Shown one piece after another: positions 22,601-33,009 of a stretch of 64,000 nt of DNA (position 1 is the first letter of the stretch; every line of letters starts with the position of its first letter). The notes under the pieces were generated by a model. It searched no databases and was not told the origin of the DNA. It was given only the letters and a program-made list of their open reading frames with translations. This DNA is from Pristionchus mayeri (taxonomy: Eukaryota; Nematoda; Chromadorea; Rhabditida; Neodiplogasteridae): NCBI GenBank assembly GCA_036245805.1, contig BTRK01000005.1:41403216-41467215 (forward strand), given 5' to 3'. Position numbers and translations under genes: made by a program.

Positions 22601-23988
22601 AGCCCTAGTTGCTTAGCTCAGTCGTTACGCAAGTGGACACAGATGGACAAATTCAGGCCTGACGTACTGCGAACGCACTTCGGTCTCGGAGTTTTCCTCG
22701 CAATATGCGTGAATACTCTCATTTTGTTCATGAATCTCGTCGACGTGTGGATCACATTGTAGTGTCTTTTACAAAAACAAACTGAATGCAAATTGTAGCC
22801 CGGAAATTCCCGAGAACTACTTTGCGGACACTATGATGCGAGAGTTCGGCGTGGATCTAACAGCGGATCCACCGCCCAACTTCATCCCCTTCCACTATGT
22901 CGTAAGATACTTTATACAGTCCCGAATTAATATGTAATTATTTAGTTTGGAGAATAATGCATGGGTATATATTTTATTATATTTTCGTTTACGATGTATC
23001 TACCAGCATTTGTTGTTGTCTCGTAAATTATTTTAATCATTGGTATTCTCAGCGTGCACCATCCTTTGGCGGCGGGCTTAACTGGCATTCCATGATTGCG
23101 ACGATTAATTGCGGCGGCGTTGCCGCCTTCATGTACGCCTTCAACGCAGCCTGCTCAATATGCATCATTCGGAAAATTAAGAAAAGGTAAGGTGCTTGGC
23201 AACAATTTCAAAAAAAATGAATACATACCTCATCAGCAACATCTCCGAGGCATCGCACCGTCTACATTTGGCGCTACTGCGAACGCTCATTATTCAAGTA
23301 AGCTGAGAAGGCACTAGGTCAGATGAGAAATATTACGTCATGCCTCCTTTGATAGAGCAAAGGCGGCATGATGTAATAGTTCTCATCCGACCTAGTTCTT
23401 CTGAGAGTATTGTTTTGGCGCCCTGGACTGGCTAATCGGTTCTTCAGTTCTCCGTACCCGCCGTCCTTTGCGGGATTCCCTTCTTTCTTAACATAGGATT
23501 ACCCATAACAGGACGACCGTTCGTCTTCACCGGAAATGTTCTGGGTAAACTGTTGTAAATGTCGAATTCCATCGAGTGCACTAATCTTTTACGATCATTA
23601 TAACTTCAACAATGCACGTAGTTCCATAGCTGTGGCAATATGAATGGTTGTGTGTTTACGTGTACTAGTGTATTTTGGAATCTCAAATAATGATATTTTC
23701 AGGCTTGATGGTCTCGTTCTTTCCCGTGGTCGATCCAATATGCATGATTCTCGCCTACTCAAAGTGAGGATTGACAAGATGTAAACAATCAAAAATGAGA
23801 TTTTACTATTTGTCGGTTACTATATTTGACCTTCCAGATTCCGAATTGCGCTGAAGAATTTGATTCGGAACATCGTCGCGAGGACTTTGCTAGGAGATGC
23901 CAACATTCTAGCAACGACAGGTTACCCACCGACTGAAGTGTCGACGACACGAGCAGTTCACCCGGTTTCCATTGGGCACCATGCATGA
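13669..23988 (+). CDS. Str-family seven-transmembrane chemoreceptor with transposon-filled intron 2
   Basis: Exons: 13669-13698, 13827-13991, 22286-22441 or -22449, about 22620-22761, 22799-22901, 23053-23186, 23237-23297, 23448-23544, 23703-23763, 23838-23988. Phases agree except at the exon 3/4 join, where the donor is ambiguous. TM1 is NSFLIFLVV followed by LGNYRVLLCTF (TM2). TM3 ends SSHFFYRLL. TM5 lies in WHSMIATINCGGVAAFMYAF. The loop SHRLHLALLRTLIIQ, TM6 FSVPAVLCGIPFF and TM7 FFPVVDPICMILAYSK fit the nematode Str superfamily of G-protein-coupled olfactory-type receptors in chemosensory cilia. About 340 residues, normal for the family. Intron 2 is 8294 bases and contains a mariner-type element holding a Helitron; the mariner right end is only 15 bases from the exon 3 acceptor. 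No stop or frameshift seen in the exons. Confidence 0.8.
15011..15088 (+). repeat. tRNA-like sequence (pseudo-tRNA or SINE head)
   Basis: It has TATAGCGCAGTGG (A-box-like, with a GCGC/GCGC D-stem) and GGGTTCGAATCC (B box). The acceptor and T-stem lengths do not close a standard cloverleaf, and no clear anticodon loop forms. More likely a tRNA-derived repeat than a functional tRNA. Confidence 0.35.
15778..16475. repeat. 120-bp tandem array (Helitron-associated minisatellite)
   Basis: About six copies of a 120-base unit, with starts of ACCGTATGCC at 15901, 16021, 16141, 16261 and 16380. Each unit contains the phrase CAATC(A/G)ATAATTAGC twice plus TGATCTTTGATCTTTCAATT. The same unit appears reverse-complemented at 63673-64000 beside the second Helitron. 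Long open frames across it on both strands result from the period being divisible by three. Confidence 0.9.
16560..16566 (+). promoter_or_regulatory. TATA box of Helitron gene
   Basis: TATATAAG lies 46 bases before the ATG at 16612. Directly upstream are two GAGTTTCGAAAGTTTTCG repeats (16498-16514 and 16533-16556). A triple-pentamer heat-shock-element-like GTTCTTGAACTTTCT occurs in intron 1 (16786-16800). Confidence 0.5.
16612..22072 (+). CDS. Helitron Rep/PIF1-helicase transposase
   Basis: Nine exons (16612-16727, 16901-17442, 17695-18590, 18657-18731, 18803-19051, 19109-20457, 20513-20786, 20838-21026, 21086-22072) join in frame to 1558 residues with no stop. Residues about 40-215 are a highly charged Arg/Glu-rich coiled-coil ending CSHCGARFF. 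The Helitron-like N domain follows. The HUH Rep centre is GLPHVHILL (about 660), with catalytic tyrosines in YLFKYVYKG (about 795), the two-Tyr signature of eukaryotic Helitrons. The PIF1-type superfamily-1 helicase has Walker A DGPGGSGKT (about 1145), Walker B IIWDESSM (about 1222), GGDFRQILP (about 1260) and C-terminal [11 protein letters not shown]. The protein nicks and unwinds DNA for rolling-circle transposition. All motifs are intact, so this copy may be active. It lies in the same orientation as the host chemoreceptor gene. Confidence 0.9.
22152..22181 (+). other. Helitron 3'-terminal hairpin
   Basis: CCAGTCGAT ... ATCGGCTGG with a GC-alternating loop, followed by TA. The partner at 57678-57717 is a longer, almost perfect stem. 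Such subterminal hairpins end rolling-circle transposition; a canonical CTRR terminus is not seen here. Confidence 0.65.
23311..23396. mobile_element. CRE-core palindromic MITE
   Basis: GCACTAGGTCAGATGAG at the left mirrors CTCATCCGACCTAGT at the right, with TACGTCATGCC and GGCATGATGTAAT inside. It lies in an intron of the chemoreceptor gene between exons 7 and 8. Family consensus core: ATGACGTCAT flanking CCTTTGATATATCAAAGG. Confidence 0.75.
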
Positions 23989-24655
23989 CAGATGATGTTG
24001 TATTTTATATTGTATTATTTGATAAATTGGAAACGTGCAAATCGCGAGTTGTGTATAATAGGCGCTTGAATGCACCTCTCCCACTGATCCCCGAGGAATG
24101 TATCAAGACCCGATTACATCGATTAGAACGAAGATAATGTGCGATGATTATCGAGCTACAGTTACAGCAAAACGCAAATACAATAGGGTGAATAAAGGCT
24201 ATAATTGGCAATCGGGCCCTCACATTCTGATAATTTATTCTTTTGAAGTTATTCAAAAAAAAACTTATCGTGCGTCAAAAAAAAACCACATGGTCACTTA
24301 CCACATGGTGAACTTGATTGTTTATCATGATTTATGTGAATATTTAGGAATTAATGATCAACATCAGTGATGAAGCGAGTAGGTGATAGGAAGAGTTGCT
24401 TTTTGTGCTAATCCGGACTATAATCTCACAATCTATATAATCTATAATGTCAGCACAGCTTTCAACAGCAGAGCAATAAACACAGATAAGGAAGCCATTT
24501 CCACGTATTTTATAGTTTGTGTTACCATTGTTAATACGCCCTTCTAGCTATCGCCGTGATACTTTTCTGTACATTTACATTATTCGTTGCCCATGGCTCT
24601 TTAGCATTCTACAGGGTAGTCAAGCGCTCGTTATTCATGCAATTTGTTTTCTCGG
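23989..24655. other. Intergenic, no gene recognised
   Basis: AT-rich 3' flank of the chemoreceptor gene, including GAATAAAGG (24190) and a short ACATGGT inverted pair near 24290. No convincing coding exon or repeat. Confidence 0.4.
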
Positions 24656-24745
24656 GCACTAGGTCGCACGAGAACTGTGACGTCATTCCGTGACGTCAAG
24701 ATATGAAAGGTGACAGGATGTCACATTTCTCATCCGAGCTAGTGC
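24656..24745. mobile_element. CRE-core palindromic MITE
   Basis: GCACTAGGTCGCACGAGAAC is mirrored by CTCATCCGAGCTAGTGC, with three GACGTCA cores inside. A partial further copy (24785-24880) carries TAGGTCGGACGAGAACTG and two ATGACGTCAT sites. Both are just upstream of the lectin gene starting at 24903. Confidence 0.75.
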
Positions 24746-24902
24746 TGCTTTGTCGCAACTCGCCCTTCCGAAAAATAACTGCCACTTGGGCAGTAGGTCG
24801 GACGAGAACTGCATCATATCGTCTTTGATAGATCACAGGCGCCATGACGTCATTGTTTTGATAAATGACGTCATCGCATACAACCTAATGCAACCATTTC
24901 AG

Positions 24903-26266
24903 ATGACGGTCACCCTTCTCTCGCTTCTGCTTCTATTCACTTTCTCGAATTGCGCTCCCTGCCCAGGTGCATATACTCAGGCGCCAAACGGGGGAGATTG
25001 TTTCAAGGTATTTGGAGTGAGCAATGGTCTGACTCTCTTCAGTTTGCACGCTCTCTCGCCGGTCAGAGATATGAGAGAGCGTGAAAACTGAAGAGAGTCA
25101 GACGGTTGCTCATTTGGGGTACTGCGTCGGATGAGAGCTATGACGTCATGTAACCTTTGATATATCAAATGAGGCATGACGTCACAGTTCTCATCTAACC
25201 TACTGTCGGTAATTGACATGTTCTTTGTCAAAAATGACACGTTTGCAAGCATTGCAAGTGCATTGATAGTTGCTCACATTTCACATAGATTAACACAAAA
25301 TTGCAGATAAAATGGTACTGGAACACCTTCATCGGGCAGTATTATCCGCCGATGTCATACGATCAAATGGACAATGAATGCAATAATGCTGGAACTACTA
25401 CAGTAACAGGGGGCATGCTAGCGTCCATTCACAGTGCTGAGGTTTTTTTATTTGTTTGCACTTATCAGGGTATTTCCGGTAATTTTTCGAATTTCATGCA
25501 GGTGTGCTAGACAGCTGGTGAGCTCACGAGTTATGTAGAGCACCTGAAACATCCCGGAGATGAGAATAAATTACCTCAAATTTGAAACCCTAGTACATAT
25601 TGCCAAAGTACGAGTTATTATTTTACAGTGTATTCATAATGCATCGCTTTTGACAACTTTGATGGCCAACCCCTATATTTCCCCAAACACGCGCATTTCT
25701 GTATTCCATTTCTTAGTCTTCAGTCATGCAACCCTAATCTATTGACCTGCAGAGATATCAATACTTTCATTTCGTTTTTCTTTAACGTCGTTTTGCAGGA
25801 AAATGCAAATGTCCTAACGCTCATGCAGACTGCTAATGTGTACGAAGTGGTTCATAATAAATTGGAAAATGCAAATTATTTCAATGGCATTCTTATGCAT
25901 ATTCATTGTGCACACAGACACAATAATTGAAGATACGCTTATCCGAATTTTGAACCATAATTTGCAGACATAGGTATGGGCTATGAAGAATACACACTCA
26001 TCTGAGCATCTGCCTGATTTAATAAATTGATTGGTTGATTGATTTTTTTACAGGTACTGTGGTGGAATCAGTACGAACATCGGTCTGCGATGTACGGGGA
26101 AATATTATACTGCAGATGGGACGACGGGTCACCTGTGACATACACGAACTTCGGGATAGGTGGTTTATAAAATAGTGTTTCTTCTTAATGTCAATTTCTT
26201 AGAACCATACGATGATGGAAAGACACGGTGCTATGGCGTGCAGTACGGAATTCTCACTTGGAATCC
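24903..26266 (+). CDS. Secreted C-type lectin-like protein, 3' end not found
   Basis: Exons 24903-25007 (signal peptide MTVTLLSLLLLFTFSNC, then CPGAYTQAPNGGDCFK), 25307-25441 (QMDNECNNAG ... GGMLASIHSAE), 25799 to about 25900 (ENANVLTLMQ), 26054-26159 (CRWDDGSPVTYTNF) and 26203-26266 (TRCYGVQYGILTWNP). The order CFK, LASIHSAEN, WDDGSP, W is that of a C-type lectin-like domain. The third exon has no clean donor in the right phase. The last exon ends in a GTAAGT donor with no recognisable partner before the mariner end at 26473, so the final cysteine exon is lost or unseen. Nematode genes of this class are often pathogen-induced; calcium and sugar binding cannot be judged. Intron 1 contains a hairpin and a MITE. 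Confidence 0.65.
25018..25112. repeat. Hairpin element (GAGAGCGTG family)
   Basis: GAGCAATGGTCTGACTCTCT continues to TTTGCACGCTCTCTCGCC and is mirrored by GAGAGAGCGTGAAAACTG and AGAGTCAGACGGTTGCTC around GGTCAGAGAT. It begins 10 bases after the exon 1 donor of the lectin gene. Same family as 520-640. Confidence 0.8.
25119..25206. mobile_element. CRE-core palindromic MITE
   Basis: CTGCGTCGGATGAGAGCTATGACGTCATG is mirrored by CATGACGTCACAGTTCTCAT around CCTTTGATATATCAAATGAGG. It lies in intron 1 of the lectin gene. A decayed relative (GTCGAATGAGACTCG ... GGAATGACGCCATAGTTC) is in the region 26280-26355. Confidence 0.75.
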
Positions 26267-26472
26267 GTAAGTCGACACAACGTCGAATGAGACTCGTACT
26301 GCATTTACCGCGTTAGATATATCATAGGCGGAATGACGCCATAGTTCGCAGTGACCGTAAGTCTCAGTTTACTTATCAAGAGTCTTTTCCAAGGAGCCCG
26401 AGTGAAACACAATGGAGGGTATTGAATCAAATTCTTAAAAAAAACGATATACGGACATACTAACACAAATTA

Positions 26473-28001
26473 TTAGGTTGGTGCAAAAGTTTCGCAACAA
26501 AATCTCGATTAAGGTTTTCGAGCTCTATCGTGCTTCGGTATTGAGCAAATCTCATGCGATTTCTTGTATAATATTAGTACATGTGTGCTCTATATAGCGC
26601 ACACTACATCGCATCTCATCAATCAGTAATACCAATGAGAGAGCATTTCAAAGTCGAAATATGGTATTTATGGATGCGCCCTTTCTTTGAGTGGTTCCGC
26701 GGAATATATCTACACTATTTGGAACCATTATAATTCAATTGCGCCCACGCCAAAAGTTGAGAAGGGTCAAAATGACGATTTTTGAATTTCCGGTCATACT
26801 GTAGTTTTTGACCAATGAAAGTGGTACAACTAGTCGGGAAACAATTTCAAATCTTTTTTTGATTGACTTTCGAGTTATTTGACCTCATTAGCTGTAAATG
26901 GAGGTCTTAGAAGTGTTGAAACCGTGTAAGGGGTTTACCCACTTTTGGGGCCACCGGACAAAAAACAGCGCCCTTTTTTTTTACCACCTCCGATTTCTTA
27001 GATTTTTCACGTATAGTTAGTCACCCATAGGCACCATCGATCGCTCATAGGGGCTTTAATCACTTTTTCCGATTTCCAGAATTCGGTAGTTTTTGGTTCA
27101 CCCGACAACCCCGCACTGGGACGTACACAGGGAATGATATGTTCAACATAAAAGTTGTAGAGAATGTTTTCAGATTTCTTTCTGAGCAAAGAACGAGTTT
27201 CTATCGTCATTGTAAGCGGCTTTATGATCGTTTAAGTGAGCTCGATTTGATCATGAAATAGTGAGTGTACCATGTTTGGCCTTCTGAATCTCGAACATGA
27301 CGACAATTATCAAAATTCTGACAACGCAGTTTGAAAGAGCATCACTTGTAATACTTTGTCATACATTTTATTCCGGATACGACGATTTTGATTCCTACCG
27401 CCGCTAACCCCCCTAAAATAGGCAATTATCTCGCGATTCGTCTCATATACGCCATTTCTACTCTGACTGGGACGAGATGAAAAGGAGAAGATCAATGGAA
27501 TACCTGGTGGGTTGCCGTATACGATCATCCAATCGCCCATAGCGCAGTAAATGGAATGGATGGCCCCGTTCTTCCTTGTCTGACACAATATGACGAAAAA
27601 CACGGATATCATAGTGGTGGATGTCACCTCGGAGGAAAATAAATAATTGATACCTGTACTTCGTAGAACGCATTAGTCCTTCGCTTGTACCGAACCCTAT
27701 CAAGCATTTTTTTTGTTATCATTGATGAATATCCAACGCATCTGGATGTACTAAATAGATGCACATACATCAATCCTTCCGGGCATGCGGGTGCTGAGTC
27801 CAGGTTTGGCACGGGTTGTGTGGGATGCAGTGTCTGGCTTTGCATGTCGCACCTCCGGAAAGGAAGCGAAGGTACGCAGGCAACCTCGATCGGGAGAGGA
27901 GTGCATCCGCAGCCGGGCAGAGCTCCAAGGGTTCGTTGTAATAATTGTAGAGTATAAGCCCGTGTTGTGTTATATTTAGTTGGAACATAAGTAATGTGAG
28001 A
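26473..28001. other. Lone mariner-type end, then unassigned DNA
   Basis: TTAGGTTGGTGCAAAAGTTT at 26473, flanked by TA, is a standard mariner-type terminus, but I find no matching right end. Beyond it are AT-rich sequence to 27300 and some open stretches on the minus strand (27310-27700) without a recognisable domain. A GC-rich patch at 27770-27955 has coding-like composition in several frames but no domain I recognise. Confidence 0.4.
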
Positions 28002-28165
28002 GTAGAATGCGTAGCAATATGGTGTCATGATACAATTCTTCACACATATTTACAAGCGGAAATGGAACAGAATTTACTGTGAATACTTTTCCATTCCGCG
28101 AGTAGTGTTGCACGTTAAGCAGTTTATTATGACACCATGTTGCTACGCATTATATTTTCACAATG
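28002..28165. mobile_element. MITE with 30-bp terminal inverted repeats
   Basis: TAGAATGCGTAGCAATATGG and GTGTCATGATA at the left are mirrored by TTATGACACCATGTTGCTAC and GCATTATA at the right. The internal 90 bases are AT-rich and non-coding. Confidence 0.65.
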
Positions 28166-28520
28166 AACGAACGCAAAAAACGACGCGTAATCTTAATTTC
28201 TCGCATAATTTCAGAAAAAAATTAAAAGGAATTAGGCGTTGAATACGCGTACCAAGTGCGGGAGGCAGTATGCAGGTAGCGCATGAAAGGTACATTCGTA
28301 CTTTACTGTAGTCGTGGTACCATGCGCCTGAGATATTGCCTTTTCATTAATTAACGTGATCAGTTCTATGGAAATCACTCCCAGATCTGTTCAGTTTCCT
28401 GTCAAATAACTATACAGTGGACTATTTCATGAGTTTATGTTTTTTTTTCCTGAAAAAATGTAGCACACCATATTGCCTGTGTTTTTAGTTTACAGTCACG
28501 CATTTATCAGAATACCTCAC

Positions 28521-30127
28521 CCAGATATGCGTCCCACTGGACGAATCCCCACGGATAATTCTCCATGTATGTGTGCGTTCCATCCAGGCCGATTATACTG
28601 AAACAAAATAATACCTGACTTTAAACATTTACACATGGAAAGTGCTTAGAACTGTGAAGAGGTTCGTGAAATGCATATTTTTCTATTCGATCAATGTTTT
28701 TTCTTCCAAATAACCAACTCGAGCATGGCGCGGACCGGCGCTTCGCCGGGCTTTCCGCACACTGGTTGTGCTCCTGCCATCGGCGGCCCGATTACATCGT
28801 TAGCTGTTGAACATGACCCTAAAATAGTGTACATTTTGTTAACCAGGCCTACTTGCCATTCTCAAGAAAGCTTGTTTGACTAATATCGGGTTACATTGTA
28901 TGATTACACAAATGGTTTTCGTGAAAGGAGCGAGCATGTAACAGCGATCGATCGGCGTCGGTGTGAGCACTGAATTCAAGAAAATTTGTTTAATTTCCCA
29001 CATTGGAACTGTACTGGTCGCCTACTACTCGCCGTAAGAGTGTCATATTCCGACGCTTCACTTTTTACTTCCTATTTCTCCTCCTCTTCATGTGCTTTAC
29101 TCCCTGTAGGCTAGGATGACGCGATGGCATCAATGATCAAGTCTGCGGTGAGTGGTAACTGAGCAACCCTACTCGCAGACACTCTACCCAGTGGGTGAAA
29201 GCGTATTTTTGGAATATGCATAGATATTGACTAAACCTGTCCTTATTTCGCAAAAAAACAATCTATCCATGATATCAAATGAGACTAGTAGGAGAAAATT
29301 TAGAAGGCATATCTTTGCTTGACACGATGTTCTTCATTTCATTTGCTATCTCACCTATTTTATTAACGAGATTTAACGCTAATTGAACAGATTCAAAGAA
29401 CATAACCATCTCACAAGTAGATAAATGTTGACGTTACAATTCACCTGGGCAAGCTGTATTTCGTCTCTCGTAGCAGGTGAATGGCGCAGGGCAGGTACCA
29501 GGCAGTGTAGCCTCAGATGGCTGACCCATCATGGCGCAATTTCTTGATTCCGCGTAGAACATGCAGGCATCACACTGCAGGGATACAGATTCCGAAATGT
29601 AGGTCATATCCCTCTAGTTAGTAGCGTTCTTATTCCGAGCGCTCATCGATCGGCGAGCGATGGGAAATGAGCGAGTGCTCTAGCGCTCACCCTATCATTT
29701 CACACAGACGAGCGCTCGAGCGCTCGGTCATTTCCCATCGCTCGCCGAGCGATGAGCGCTCGGAATAACAATACTACTAGTTACGCGAGTGTTATGGCGA
29801 ATTTCAATCTAACCCTGATTTCACTTATCAGTCGAACAAATGTAAAATAATGTAGTATACGCATTTCAAGCTACGTATAATTACGAACCCCGGGCGTATC
29901 CCTACAGATAACATTGCAGTGGGTCTGGGAGACAGCTGGCTTAACAGCTACTGCGTCTCGGCGGGTTGTAGAGATCACTTTAACGAAGCAGAGCTGTTCG
30001 GATACCTGAAATTGAATGAATGCGTGCACTTTTACATCTAACGACTGGACGCAAATTACGACCAGTCCTTTCTTCAACTTACCACATTTCTCGAGACGAG
30101 TAACAGGAGCACAAGAGAAGACAACAT
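28521..30127 (-). CDS. PAN-like secreted protein, relative of the 9822-12310 gene
   Basis: Exons (minus): 30127-30083 (MLSSLVLLLLVSRNV, signal peptide, donor GTAAGT), 30005-29889, 29574-29445, 28818 to about 28715 and 28597-28521. The first domain aligns with the other gene: LCFVKVISTTRRDA beside MCFTEQKIPSTNARRA, then HCNVICRDTPG beside TCKANCWNT, then CMFYAESRNCAMMGQPSE beside CLAYSYKNAKCAILGDERPSE. The later exons encode SCSTANDVIGPPMAGAQPVC and a Trp-rich stretch, IIGLDGTHTYMENYPWGFVQ. Phase does not close between those two, so the 3' half is provisional and may be partly decayed or belong elsewhere. A long-armed MITE (29630-29768) lies in the intron after exon 2. Confidence 0.55.
29630..29768. 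mobile_element. Long-stem palindromic MITE
   Basis: TTATTCCGAGCGCTCATCG continues to GCGAGCGATGGGAAATGA; the exact mirror closes the element at TGAGCGCTCGGAATAA. Arms are about 42 bases around a loop that itself contains GAGCGCTC palindromes. It differs in sequence from the other MITE families in the window. Confidence 0.75.
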
Positions 30128-30624
30128 TTCGGACTGACTAGTCGTGAAAGTGGAAAAAGGATGAGCTGCTTGGTAAACTGGATGACGTGGTTGCTAGGGG
30201 CGATAGGAGGAGGATAGGCTAGGGATGGCTTCGCAAGAATAGGTTCAAACTGCACGCTCTCTCGTCGGTAAGACGGGTGAGTGAGAAAGCATAATGAAGT
30301 GAGTCATTACGTCAAATGATCTCTAGGAGACGCTTGTTGAAGCAAACTGAAAGGGATCAAGCACCGGCGTCATTCCAATTATGGAAAGAAACCAATACTA
30401 CCCTGTTACTTGTTACTCGACAACAGTTTTGCCAATGATGTTCACTAATTCATGATGAACTTACGTGGAGCGCGCCAAGAAGGGCAGTTCAAACATACGC
30501 GTCCGTTCTCTGACCCACACACACTCCCCTTTCCTTTTGAGTCTCTCCCCCATCTAGACTATGTCCAATGAGCTTAGGTGCAGGCTTATTTCATTGTTAC
30601 TTTATTGTTGAAGGACTTCATGTA
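30128..30624. other. Upstream flank of the minus-strand PAN-like gene
   Basis: It contains a degenerate GAGAGCG-family hairpin (GCACGCTCTCTCGTCGGTAA at about 30252, with AGTGAGAAAGCATAATGAAG beyond). No coding exon recognised. Confidence 0.4.
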
Positions 30625-31444
30625 TTAGGGTGTCCAATAAGTCTTGTCGTTTTTTTTTCTTTTTACTTTCCCAAGCAAGTTACAACGCGATTTTCTTAAT
30701 AATATATTTAATATAAAACATCTATCTCTGATTAATTTTTCTCAACGTTCATTGAAGGAATAAGTTGCGTAGTGATGACGAAATGGGTCAAAACGTTTAT
30801 TTCCTACCCCATTTTCGGAATTTTCTCCTCCTTTTCAAAATAAAGTTTGGAATCCCTAATTTATTATGCATGAGAAGGACTCATTGTAGTTTACTAAGAT
30901 GCATCAAAAGTAAATGAATCTTGCAAGGATCAAGAAGAATTAAGAAAAAAAGCAAAACATTCGATTTTGCATATATTCGATTTTGTAATTTTTTTCGTTT
31001 TTTTCGAATATTAACCAATTTCTGAAACTCAATTGGCTATGATAATTAGTTTTAAATTAATTAAAATAGGTTGCAACATTCGGAAGAGTCAAAGTCTGTA
31101 AAAAAATTCAAAATACGTTGAAAAATTCGAGTTTCGTAGCACAGCCACGCAGCGTTTTAGAAGGCCGGGATAGTATCCAGTAAGCTTCTCGTCAACTACG
31201 AAGTCGTAGGACATCATTAACTCATTTTTATATCTTTATAGGATAGGAAATTTTTATAGGCAATTTGTGTAGCATGCATTGAAAATGATGCGATCAATCC
31301 AAATTGCTTCCAATTCGCCTTCTCAAGCGCTGAAATCGAAGAGCTCTGGTTGGCCAGTATAACGCGGCTTATAATAAATTTAAAATTATACTTCGGAGAA
31401 AAATATTTTTAAAAATTGGCGACAAGACTTATTGGACACCCTAA
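30625..31444. mobile_element. Non-autonomous mariner-type element, 820 bp
   Basis: TTAGGGTGTCCAATAAGTCT begins at 30625 and its mirror AGACTTATTGGACACCCTAA ends at 31444. Both are flanked by TA. The interior is AT-rich with no recognisable transposase. Confidence 0.8.
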
Positions 31445-31835
31445 TATATTTCGCGCGCTTCGATAGGTAATATTATATTTCGCGTATGTTTTTCCTGTTT
31501 TTTTTCAATGGAATTTGAAATAGTGACAATCCGGGGCGTGCTCTCCTTTTTTGCATACTATCTAATTATGTTCGACTGGAGAGATAATACAATGAATGAG
31601 TGAGAGTATACGATTTCATGAGAATCCATTCCTATTTTGTAATATCCCAATCAGGATGCATTATAATCTCAAAGTGCGGTTTTTTTGATGGACCTGGGGT
31701 GTGAGTCTCAGGCGAATGCACTGATATCACCTCCTCTCCCCTCTCGCCTTATTTACACTATCCTACTCGTGTACACTCTCTCGCGGTTCCAACCAGAGGT
31801 GATAGATATTGATTTTTCGTTCCATCCGGGCACAG

Positions 31836-32306
31836 GTCACTTGCAGGGTCGCGCAGAGAGTGGCGGGAATTGATGTGACCGAAAACGAACATCATATGAT
31901 GGTTTCCAATCTGGATGCATCTAACGTGAGTGATTTTTAAATGTCTTAAAACCTTAAAAGGATGTCTGCGCAAGAAATTACTATATGCTTACGCGTGACA
32001 GATCAGACAAGTGAGAAAGCACTATGCCAGATGAGCACGATGACGTCATGCGGCCTTCATATATCAAAGGCGACATGACGTCATAGCTCTCATCCGACCT
32101 AGTACCAGCAAGAGAGCACTCAGAATACAGAGATGATCTCTTTCGAAGCGATTCCAAGAATGATTGTGAAGCGATAATGTGCGGATGAATTGAAGGTCCG
32201 ATACTCCTCCTTCTCCCTGTACTGCAACGAGTCCCTCCACTTTGACTGTGACGACTCCACCAAACCGTGCATTCCATACGAGTGGGTCTACGATGAAATG
32301 AAGTGA
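31836..32306 (+). CDS. Unrecognised two-exon coding fragment
   Basis: Exon 31836-31925 (VAGIDVTENEHHMMVSNLDASN, donor GTGAGT) and exon 32196-32306 (VRYSSFSLYCNE ... CIPYEWVYDEMK, stop TGA) are separated by an intron that holds a CRE-core MITE. Composition and splice sites look genic. The NLDAS motif resembles ANLDGSS in the 33540-34117 stretch, suggesting a local duplication. I do not recognise the protein, and no start exon was found. Confidence 0.35.
32015..32104. mobile_element. CRE-core palindromic MITE
   Basis: GCACTATGCCAGATGAGCAC with ATGACGTCATGCGG is mirrored by GACATGACGTCATAGCTCTC and ATCCGACCTAGTAC. It lies between two unrecognised exons; a decayed relative is at 32350-32410. Confidence 0.75.
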
Positions 32307-33009
32307 AGTGCGCGACTGCATCAATGGACAGGTTCAAGATATTCAGCGCTTGATCCGATGATAAAAAATATAATGTCATGCCGCCGTTGATATATCATTT
32401 ACCTAGTGCAAACCTAGCACCATATATGTTGTATAATATAAGAAGATGTAGCGTTTCTCGCTTCAAGGAACGTTCTCTATCTTCGGGCGATTGTAATAGG
32501 CTCGGAAGACGAAGGCGCTGTGGTATCCACTTTTAAATAAAACGTTCCGCGCACCTTTAGAAATGGCCGAAAGGCTATAAACAAATTCTCTGGCAGGAAA
32601 GCACACTAGAATTGCTTCGAAACTCGAATGTCCAGATGCAATGTCTAATCTACCATTTAGAGTTATATTATTGAAATTGTTAGTTATCTATTACATTAGG
32701 CTTCGGTCGTGCTAAATATGCAAAATATCATTATATACTTAGCGCACCTGACACATTTTCATTCGAAGTTAATACGATGCCTTTTAAATACTAGTTTAGG
32801 GACTGTAATCATTAGTGATGATCCTCACCCTGTATCACTAGGCAGGCAAGAGAGAGATCATGCAAAATGAAGATACGATTTCGTGCAAAGTCATCAGCGT
32901 CCGATAAACGTACCACGATGTTTGCTTGAAATCTTCGCGAGGCCGAAAATTGTACAAGATGCGTTGATTATCATCGGAGTTTATTGAGACGTTTCGAGCC
33001 TTCGCGGGT
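32307..33009. other. No gene recognised
   Basis: Mostly AT-rich. It includes a degraded CRE-type MITE (32350-32410) and a fragment of the GAGAG hairpin family near 32845-32880. Confidence 0.35.

Noticed and set aside
22605..22640. tRNA A-box-like TTAGCTCAGTCGTTACGC
   Set aside because: No B box follows, and the segment coincides with the acceptor and start of chemoreceptor exon 4, so coding sequence explains it.
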